Shown here piece by piece: positions 33,600 through 40,110 of a DNA stretch of 64,000 bases; the first letter of the stretch is position 1; every line of letters begins with the position of its first letter. Both the position numbers and the translations under genes were made by a program. The notes below the pieces were generated by a model. It was not told where the DNA came from. It did not search any database and saw nothing but the letters and a program-made list of their open reading frames with translations. Source of the stretch: Hyphomicrobiales bacterium (GTDB lineage: Bacteria > Pseudomonadota > Alphaproteobacteria > Rhizobiales > JACESI01); contig JACESI010000002.1 in the NCBI GenBank assembly GCA_013911885.1, forward strand, positions 62,001 to 126,000. The letters run 5' to 3'.

Positions 33600-33609
33600 G
33601 GGAAATCTC

Positions 33610-34050
33610 ATGCTGACAATCGGAAAACTGGGTCAGGCCGCCGGGGTCAAGGTTCCGACCATCCGTTATTACGAGCAGATCGGCCTATTGCCCGAGGCAG
33701 AGCGCAGTGCAGGTAACCAACGGCTGTATGGCCACAAGGCGCTTGAGCGGCTGGCCTTTATCCGGCACGCGCGGGATCTAGGCTTCACGCTCGAGGCAAT
33801 CCGCGACCTGCTCAGCCTGTCGGACAATCCCGACCAATCCTGCGCAGCCGCCGATGCCATCGCCAAGGCACAGCTGGCCGAGGTTGAAAGCCGTCTTGCG
33901 CGCCTGACCGCGCTGAAGGCCGAACTGGAACGCATGGTCGTGCAATGCGCGGGCGGAAAGGTCGCCGATTGCCGGGTGATCGAGGTGCTGGGCGATCATT
34001 CCCTTTGCACAACCGATCATCGCCATCCCGAGAACGAGACCAACACGTGA
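33610..34050 (+). CDS. MerR-family Zn/Cd/Pb-responsive regulator (ZntR/CadR-like)
   Basis: 146 residues from ATG 33610. [25 protein letters not shown], then dimer helix, then a metal site with CAGGKVADC and earlier SC (DQSCAAAD), as in ZntR/CadR/PbrR. A Cys and His-rich end ([12 protein letters not shown]) may add ligands. It would activate the divergent P-ATPase by distorting the 19-bp-spacer promoter. Which of Zn, Cd or Pb is sensed cannot be told. Confidence 0.88.
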   Translation: MLTIGKLGQAAGVKVPTIRYYEQIGLLPEAERSAGNQRLYGHKALERLAFIRHARDLGFTLEAIRDLLSLSDNPDQSCAAADAIAKAQLAEVESRLARLTALKAELERMVVQCAGGKVADCRVIEVLGDHSLCTTDHRHPENETNT

Positions 34051-34388
34051 CCGTGCCCGGCACTCTCGCCATCTACGCCGGTGCCGCTTTGGCCGAGATC
34101 GCGGGCTGCTTTGCGGTCTGGGGCTGGATGCGGCAGGGCGCGAGCGCGCTCTGGCTGGTCCCCGGTCTGCTAAGCCTTGCGGTGTTTGCCTGGCTCCTGA
34201 CGCTCGCCCCCTCTGATTTCGCGGGACGGGCCTACGCAGCCTATGGCGGGGTCTATATCGCCGCCTCGCTCCTCTGGCTGTGGCTCATAGAGAAGCAGCG
34301 TCCCGACACTTGGGACCTGACAGGTGCCGCAATCTGCCTGGTCGGCGCAGCCGCGATACTCTTTGCGCCGAGGGCGACTGGAGGATGA
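34047..34388 (+). CDS. YnfA family small membrane protein
   Basis: 113 residues with a GTG start at 34047 overlapping the MerR stop (GTGA). Four TM helices: [52 protein letters not shown] and [17 protein letters not shown], the pattern of the UPF0060/YnfA SMR-like family. Function in the family is not settled; small-molecule or metal transport has been suggested from context. It ends the metal island. Confidence 0.88.
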   Translation: MTVPGTLAIYAGAALAEIAGCFAVWGWMRQGASALWLVPGLLSLAVFAWLLTLAPSDFAGRAYAAYGGVYIAASLLWLWLIEKQRPDTWDLTGAAICLVGAAAILFAPRATGG

Positions 34389-34798
34389 TCGGGGGTGCTC
34401 TCCAAGGTCGATGCAGTCGGCTGCCGCTCATCGTTGCCGACCTCGTGATAGGACCAGCAGTTGCGGACAGAGTACCGCCCTTCCAACGCAGCAGTCATGC
34501 ATGTAAAGTAAAATCAATGACTTAAGGTAGAGAAGGTTCGACGCCAGTACCGTTCCCTCCGCCATTTACAACAAAAAACTCCATCTATGGATGGTGTTGC
34601 AACGAAAATAATGTTGATTTACAAGCGGTTTAGGGCATTGTAACCCGTACTAGAGAGTTTGAAATAGGTTCGAATTTTCGTTTCTTTTCCTCTCTATAGA
34701 CAGATTCTCCTATAAAATCTGCTTTGCCAAAACCCTCTAAAGTACGGGAAATGCTGGGGTTCGAAACCCGTACTTCGTTTTTGGTGGTACGGCACTGA
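34389..34798. other. Intergenic region at the island edge
   Basis: No convincing gene. Composition falls from GC-rich to AT-rich at about 34.5 kb. It contains the repeated decamer AACCCGTACT (34642-34651 and 34765-34774) and a hairpin. No tRNA or integrase is visible. The region probably lies at the boundary of two DNA origins. Confidence 0.45.
34740..34782. repeat. Inverted repeat with T-run, terminator-like
   Basis: AAGTACGGG (34740-34748) and CCCGTACTT (34767-34775) form a perfect 9-bp stem with an 18-nt loop; CGTTTTTGG follows on the plus strand. It lies just downstream of the HNH gene stop, so it may end that transcript or form part of a recombination site. The loop holds GGGTTCGAAA, which resembles a tRNA T-loop but has no tRNA around it. 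Confidence 0.5.
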
Positions 34799-35464
34799 TT
34801 ATTCCTCAATGACCATATCACTTTTTCCGATGTTGCATCTACTACACAATGTTCTGAGGTTTTCTTCGACCGTCTCTCCGCCCTTTGACCAAGGATGAAT
34901 ATGATCAACATGCAAAACCACTTCTGAGTCTTTTGCAGGGCTAGTTCCACACATTTGGCAGATGCAATTATCACGTATTAAAACTTTGGCTCGAAGTCTC
35001 CAATTTATATTACGGGGAGTTCGCTGTTTCTGCTTTGATTTATCTTGGCTACTTATAATAGGAAGGTCAATTTCCTCACCGTTGATATAGTCAACAAACG
35101 CCCTAAGCGCATCATTCCAAGACCCAAACCTATTCTCATAAGTGCCAACTGAGAATCTTGAAATATCTTTTGATAGTGCTTTATAACTTGGTTGCTCTCC
35201 TAACTTGGTCCAAACCTCAGCTAAATTGGAAAATAACTCTTCATTAGTATTATATATTGGTACTTTTACACCAAGCCCCAGCTTCTCTAACACCTCTGAC
35301 CATTTTCCTAGTCTTCTAAGAACCGTAGTAAAACCATATTTTCCATGTTCTTCATACTCGCCACGAGTTAGCGTTTGGGAGTTAAGTTTTTCAGCCACCC
35401 GCTTAACATCTTCAAGTAACTCTTCGTCTGGTATATTTCTTCTTCTTTCTTTAAATTCAAACAT
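34799..35464 (-). CDS. HNH endonuclease with homing-endonuclease-associated repeats
   Basis: 221 residues. Two HNH-repeat units precede the nuclease: one with EEHGKYGFTTVLRRLGKWSEV, the second with SRFSVGTYENRFGSWNDALR, each a short DNA-binding helix module. The C-terminal HNH domain has CQMCGTSPAKDSEVVLHVDH, then HPWSKGGETVEENLRTLCSRCN, with zinc-binding CxxC pairs and the catalytic His. Codons are strongly AT-rich, unlike both flanks, a sign of transfer. It could be a solitary homing-type nuclease or part of a mobile element. Confidence 0.85.
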   Translation of the reverse strand: MFEFKERRRNIPDEELLEDVKRVAEKLNSQTLTRGEYEEHGKYGFTTVLRRLGKWSEVLEKLGLGVKVPIYNTNEELFSNLAEVWTKLGEQPSYKALSKDISRFSVGTYENRFGSWNDALRAFVDYINGEEIDLPIISSQDKSKQKQRTPRNINWRLRAKVLIRDNCICQMCGTSPAKDSEVVLHVDHIHPWSKGGETVEENLRTLCSRCNIGKSDMVIEE

Positions 35465-35489
35465 GCATATACCGACTTTTATTCATTTT

Positions 35490-35690
35490 CTAAAATTGCC
35501 CACCATTGGAAACTCCAACGCCATCAGCATAAACCATTCTCCAGTCATAGCAACCACTTAGCCAATCTCTCCCTAAAGATTCTTCAGTGATTTTTGAGTC
35601 CATGAACCGCCACATTCCTAGGATGCCCGTCCCTTCAGGCACAGTATTCTCCCGAATAGTTGCCGACGCATTTTGGTGAATTTTCTTCAA
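35490..35690 (-). CDS. Hypothetical short ORF in AT-rich segment
   Basis: 66 residues (TIRENTVPEGTGILGMWRFM core). AT-rich like the HNH gene and on the same strand, but without a recognised family or clear ribosome site. It may be a fragment of a longer lost gene. It is kept because the surrounding 400 bases hold no other candidate. Confidence 0.25.
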   Translation of the reverse strand: MKKIHQNASATIRENTVPEGTGILGMWRFMDSKITEESLGRDWLSGCYDWRMVYADGVGVSNGGQF

Positions 35691-35865
35691 GCTATTGAAA
35701 AGGACGCACCATCAGAGCGCCGCCGACAGGCCTTCGATTTCAGGGGCGTTGCCCGAATTTTCCTGAAATTCAACGCGCGTATGCTGGGATCGCGTATCAG
35801 TCTTGCCTTCATCGCCGTTCAGGTTATATCGGGAACAGGATCAGAGGCTGGCCTCGCGTTCCGTC

Positions 35866-36930
35866 CTAGAAGTTCAGTGCAAGATCGGCGGTGATACGCC
35901 AGTCGAGAATGCTGTTTCTTGTGTCCGTCACAGCCGTTTCTGCGCCAATACCCATAATCGCATTGTCACTGAACCGATACCGGAAGCCGCCGCCGACCGT
36001 AATCGTCGTATCGCGGTCGGAACTGCCGAAATTTGCAAGATCGACGCCGTCAAGACCGGAAAGCGGCGCCGTGGTGAAGCGGTTGCCATGGGCGAACGGA
36101 ACGAAGCCGTTCACTTCGACCAGGGGATAAAAATTGTCGAAAAGCTCATAGTTGGCATGCAGCGAAAAATGCAAGAAAGACGTTTCCGCATCCTGATCGA
36201 ATGCAATGTTGGCACCCACACTGCCTTGAAGCTGAACATTGTCAAATAGTCCAAGTCCGTGCAGCGTTGTCGCGCCCGTGACAAAAGGATTGATGAAACC
36301 TGCGCCGGCACCTTGAAACTCGACGACGTCGCCAAGGGTTGACAATTCCTGGGCCACAATCTCGACCCTCAGGCCACCAGTGAGGATAGATCCGGTTTCC
36401 TTGTTGTCATAGAAAGCATATTTCACACCGCCCGCAATGTTGAGAAACCCGCTCTCATCAGGAAGCAGCGGGCTGTCGAAATTCGCGAAAGCATAGCCGT
36501 CCTTGGTTGCAATAAGCGCCAGACGATCGGTCAGTTTGAAGCGCCCGGCGCCCGCAATGGCCTGAATGTTTCCACCGCCGCCGCCAAGCGCCGGATCCGG
36601 AAAGGAATCCGGTATCGCATTGTAAAGATAGACAAAATGCGCTTCGGAAACGATAAACGGTGATTCATTGAAGAGCGGGTTGGTGAGAGGGGGCACATAG
36701 CGCTCGGGAAATTTTGCCCCGCCAATCGGAATGCCGAAAATGCGTGGCCGATTATCAGCAATCACACCATCGGTTTGGTCAATATCCGCTGCATATGAGG
36801 GCATCGTGAACGCGCCCGTCAAGGCGCAAGCAAGCACGAGCGCACCAAGCGTGGCACGGCAGCCCCTGTCGGCAATCGCAGGCTCGCGCGATTGGCTCAA
36901 CAAGCGATCTGAGAAGGTCGATACGGTCAC
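35866..36930 (-). CDS. Putative outer-membrane beta-barrel / secreted protein
   Basis: 354 residues starting at GTG 36930, with AGGGGGG seven bases upstream; the 37053 start is in an unsupported extension. A signal region (GALVLACALTGAFTMPSYAAD) leads into a mature chain of alternating polar and hydrophobic strands with many Gly/aromatic turns (AGAGRFKLTDRLALIATKDG, GGLRVEIVAQ, HANYELFDNFYPLVEVNGF) and a C-terminal Phe (ADLALNF), as in outer-membrane porin-like proteins. The exact family is not recognised. It is the first gene of the lower-GC backbone side. Confidence 0.65.
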   Translation of the reverse strand: MTVSTFSDRLLSQSREPAIADRGCRATLGALVLACALTGAFTMPSYAADIDQTDGVIADNRPRIFGIPIGGAKFPERYVPPLTNPLFNESPFIVSEAHFVYLYNAIPDSFPDPALGGGGGNIQAIAGAGRFKLTDRLALIATKDGYAFANFDSPLLPDESGFLNIAGGVKYAFYDNKETGSILTGGLRVEIVAQELSTLGDVVEFQGAGAGFINPFVTGATTLHGLGLFDNVQLQGSVGANIAFDQDAETSFLHFSLHANYELFDNFYPLVEVNGFVPFAHGNRFTTAPLSGLDGVDLANFGSSDRDTTITVGGGFRYRFSDNAIMGIGAETAVTDTRNSILDWRITADLALNF

Positions 36931-37424
36931 TTGGATGCCCCCCTGTGGCAGTTTAGTAAAGACGTGTCGCAAATCGCAAAGAATGCTCAGTCTCGCGAGA
37001 AGTCGGATTACTGCCAAGATCATCCACTCGGGCTGCTGGGGCTTTGATCTCAATCAACCGAAGTTTCAAAATGTCATATTCTTCGTTTCTTTCTTATTTT
37101 TGGCGTCAGGCCATGTTTCTTCGGGTTACTTCTTGCCTTTGTGCCAATGGCGTCTCGAACATTGAAAATGCGAAGAGTTACAAATGAAACTACCAATGAC
37201 GTTCAAAGCATTGCTGGGATTTCCTCCATTTCCAGCGAAGCTGCGTCGCAATCCTCACCATTTTGACGGTTTCTGGATAGGCCGCGCGTTTGGGGCTTTC
37301 ATAGCATCGCGATGTCGTCGAACATGCCTTCCATTGACTTGCCAGAACCAAAATGCCCTTAAAGTGCAGTCCGGGAATTTTACGCCTGCACACGGGCCCA
37401 GCACACGGGCAAGGGAGATTATAC
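36931..37424. other. Intergenic region upstream of the LysR gene
   Basis: Nearly 500 bases between divergent genes, moderately AT-rich. ORF-track entries here (37184-37432, 37190-37849) are shadows. It should hold the promoters of both neighbours, but I cannot place boxes with confidence. Confidence 0.4.
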
Positions 37425-38312
37425 TTGTTTGATCTTCGCGATATGCAGCTTCTGGTGGCACTCAAGCGGCACGGGCATTTCGGACGGGCGGCGATGGAGT
37501 GCGGAATTTCGCAGCCGGCGTTTTCGTCGCGCATCCGCAATCTTGAACTTGAGCTCGATGTTTCGCTCGTCCAGCGCGGCAATCGCTTCATGGGTTTGAC
37601 ACCAGAGGGCGAGATTGCCCTCAAATGGGCGCGCAAGATGCTGCTCGATGCCGATGGCATGCGCCAGGAACTGACCGTTTCGACGAAAACTCTTGAGGGC
37701 AATCTCGTGATCGGGGTCATTCCGACCGCCCTCGCCGTCGCCGCACGTCTGCCCTCCATCATTGCAAAAGCGCATCCGAAACTCAGGATCGAGATCACCT
37801 CCGCCTCCTCAACAGAGATCAAGCGCGGTCTGGAGGATTTCTCGTTCAATGCGGGAATATCCTATATCGACGACAATGTGCCTGCGAGCGTCGAGGCGAT
37901 TTTTTTCTATCCTGAAACCTATTACCTGCTCGCGCCGAGACACCTTTTTGAGACGCCGCCGGCTGCGATCCGTTGGGCGGATGCGGCAAGGTTGCCGCTG
38001 TGCCTCCTCTCCCGGACGATGCGCAACCGGCGGATCATCGAGGAGGTGTTCACCGAACTCGGCATTTCAATCGACCCGGTGATGGAAACCAACGCGCTCA
38101 CTGTATCGCTTGCACAGGTTGAAAATGGCTACACGGCCACCATCGTTCCTGAGGCCCTTATCGGCATGTTGCCGATAAGCGCGCAGGTGCTGGCTCTCGA
38201 ACTCATTGAGCCGGAGGTCAGACGCAGCGTCGGCCTGCTGCTGCCCAATCGCACGCCGGTTCCCCCTGCCCACAAAGTGCTTCTCGATGCGATCGCGCTG
38301 GCGGTACGATAG
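37425..38312 (+). CDS. LysR-family transcriptional regulator of formate dehydrogenase
   Basis: 295 residues from TTG 37425, seven bases after AAGGGAG. N-terminal HTH (GHFGRAAMECGISQPAFSSRIRNLE) and a periplasmic-binding-like effector domain (LEGNLVIGVIPTALAVAARLP, then VENGYTATIVPEAL). It lies 90 bases before the formate dehydrogenase genes in the same direction; fds/fdh operons often have a LysR gene (FdsR) at this place. Its stop codon falls inside a palindrome that looks like its own operator. Confidence 0.85.
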   Translation: MFDLRDMQLLVALKRHGHFGRAAMECGISQPAFSSRIRNLELELDVSLVQRGNRFMGLTPEGEIALKWARKMLLDADGMRQELTVSTKTLEGNLVIGVIPTALAVAARLPSIIAKAHPKLRIEITSASSTEIKRGLEDFSFNAGISYIDDNVPASVEAIFFYPETYYLLAPRHLFETPPAAIRWADAARLPLCLLSRTMRNRRIIEEVFTELGISIDPVMETNALTVSLAQVENGYTATIVPEALIGMLPISAQVLALELIEPEVRRSVGLLLPNRTPVPPAHKVLLDAIALAVR

Positions 38313-38328
38313 AGTAAAGCTATCGTAC
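38304..38328. promoter_or_regulatory. Predicted LysR-type (T-N11-A) operator ahead of formate dehydrogenase
   Basis: GTACGATAG-AGTAAAG-CTATCGTAC, a perfect 9-bp inverted repeat with a 7-nt centre; inside it TAG-N7-CTA fits the T-N11-A LysR box. A further CGATAG half-site occurs at 38361-38366, nearer the fdh start. The left arm overlaps the LysR stop codon. Confidence 0.65.
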
Positions 38329-38402
38329 GTTTGCAAGTTTCAATTTGAAGCCTGATCCCTCGATAGAATACCGTTTCTGCAAACGGGATTGCGGGAGGCA
38401 GC

Positions 38403-40100
38403 ATGCAGACGACAACAGCGAAGCGCGCCGGTGTTTGGAAAGACGGGTCCGGCAAAGGTCGGTCCACGCCCAAGGGCCGTCAGTTCAAGGATGAGGCGCT
38501 TCAGGAAGTCTGTGCCCTGCTTGGCGACAAGCCGCGCCGCCCTGACCTTCTGATCGAATTTCTCCATCTCATTCAGGATCGCTATCGCTGCCTTTCCGCG
38601 CCGCATTTGCGGGCACTTGCTGAAGAAATGCGCATGGCGCAGGCCGAAGTCTATGAGGTCGCGACCTTTTATGCCCATTTCGACGTGGTCAAGGAAGGCG
38701 GTAAGACGCCGCCCGATCTCACGATCCGAGTGTGCGATTCGCTTTCCTGCTCGCTTGCCGGTGCCGATAAGCTTCTTCGCGATCTTGCGGCAAAATATCA
38801 TTCCGGCGGCAAGGTTCGCGTTCTTCGCGCGCCATGCATGGGGCGCTGCGACACCGCGCCAACCCTTGAACTCGGTCACAATCACATCGACCATGCGACC
38901 CTTGAAAAGGTTGAGGCTGCAATTGCCGCTGGTGACACCCATGCCCATCTGCCGGATTATGAGACCCATCAGGCATACGTTGCCAATGGCGGTTACGCGA
39001 CGCTTGGCAGTTTGCGCGAGGGATCGCAGACGCCGGAGCAGGTTCAGGAAACGGTCCTCGCCTCCGGCCTTCGCGGCCTTGGTGGCGCGGGTTTTCCCTC
39101 GGGCAAAAAATGGTCCTTCGTGCGGGCGGAGAAGGGCCCGCGTTATCTTGCCGTCAACGGCGATGAGGGGGAACCGGGAACCTTCAAGGACCGCTACTAT
39201 CTGGAACGCACGCCACACCTCTTTCTCGAGGGCATGTTGATCGCCGCCTGGGCGGTCGAGGCGGAGACCTGCTATATCTATATGCGCGATGAATATCCGG
39301 CTGTGCTTGAAATTCTTGCCCGCGAGATCAGGGCGCTCGAAGAGGCGGGCGTCGTGAAGCCCGGCTATATTGATCTTCGCCGCGGCGCAGGCGCCTATAT
39401 CTGTGGCGAGGAAAGCGCCATGATCGAGAGCATCGAGGGCAAACGCGGCATCCCGCGCCATCGCCCGCCCTTTGTTGCAAAGGTCGGCCTGTTCGGTCGC
39501 CCGACCCTCGTCCACAATGTCGAAACCCTCTACTGGGTGGCCCGCGTCTGTCGTGAAGGCGGCGAGATCCTCTCCAGCGTCGAGAAGAACGGCCGCAAGG
39601 GCCTGCGCTCCTACTCCGTGTCCGGGCGCGTCAGGCAACCGGGCATGAAACTTCTGCCTGCCGGCTCAACCATCATGGATATTATTGACGCAGCAGGCGG
39701 CATGCTCGATGGCCACAGCTTCAAGGCCTATCAGCCGGGTGGCCCGTCTTCGGGCCTCCTGCCTGCGTCGATGCATGATATTCCCCTCGATTTCGACACG
39801 TTGCAGCCGCATGGCTCTTTCATCGGCTCGGCCGCTGTCGTTGTGCTTTCGGACAAGGATTCCGCCCGCGACGCCGCGCTCAACATGCTGAAATTCTTCG
39901 AAGATGAAAGCTGTGGTCAGTGCACGCCCTGCCGCTCCGGCTGCGAAAAGGCGGTCAAGCTGATGCAGGCGGACAAATGGGATCAGGCGCTTCTGACCGA
40001 CCTCTGCGAGGTTATGGCGGATGCGTCGATCTGCGGCCTCGGTCAGGCCGCCCCCAACCCGATCAAACTGACGATGAAACATTTCGCGGACGAGATTTGA
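38403..40100 (+). CDS. NAD-dependent formate dehydrogenase, fused beta subunit (NuoE-NuoF like)
   Basis: 565 residues. Residues about 30-180 are a NuoE/FdsG-like [2Fe-2S] domain with VCDSLSCS and APCMGRCD cysteines. From about 200 a NuoF/FdsB-like part follows: GLGGAGFPSGKKWSF (FMN), NGDEGEPGTFKDR, GAGAYICGEESAMIESIEG (NAD), and the [4Fe-4S] site ESCGQCTPCRSGC. FdsG and FdsB are separate genes in many bacteria, but the fused form is typical of the two-subunit Fdh1-type enzyme. It passes electrons from the alpha subunit to NAD+. The start has GGGAGG nearby. It is 10 bases before fdsA. Confidence 0.92.
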   Translation: MQTTTAKRAGVWKDGSGKGRSTPKGRQFKDEALQEVCALLGDKPRRPDLLIEFLHLIQDRYRCLSAPHLRALAEEMRMAQAEVYEVATFYAHFDVVKEGGKTPPDLTIRVCDSLSCSLAGADKLLRDLAAKYHSGGKVRVLRAPCMGRCDTAPTLELGHNHIDHATLEKVEAAIAAGDTHAHLPDYETHQAYVANGGYATLGSLREGSQTPEQVQETVLASGLRGLGGAGFPSGKKWSFVRAEKGPRYLAVNGDEGEPGTFKDRYYLERTPHLFLEGMLIAAWAVEAETCYIYMRDEYPAVLEILAREIRALEEAGVVKPGYIDLRRGAGAYICGEESAMIESIEGKRGIPRHRPPFVAKVGLFGRPTLVHNVETLYWVARVCREGGEILSSVEKNGRKGLRSYSVSGRVRQPGMKLLPAGSTIMDIIDAAGGMLDGHSFKAYQPGGPSSGLLPASMHDIPLDFDTLQPHGSFIGSAAVVVLSDKDSARDAALNMLKFFEDESCGQCTPCRSGCEKAVKLMQADKWDQALLTDLCEVMADASICGLGQAAPNPIKLTMKHFADEI

Positions 40101-40110
40101 GGCAGGTACA

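Noticed and set aside
34752-34770. tRNA T-arm-like GGGTTCGAAACCC
   Set aside because: No acceptor, D or anticodon arms around it, so not a tRNA.
35673-35894. 73-aa plus-strand ORF in the junction region
   Set aside because: No ribosome site, no family, and it runs into the 3' end of the barrel-like gene on the other strand.
38340-39638. 432-aa minus-strand ORF
   Set aside because: Opposite strand of the formate dehydrogenase beta gene, whose motifs are unambiguous.
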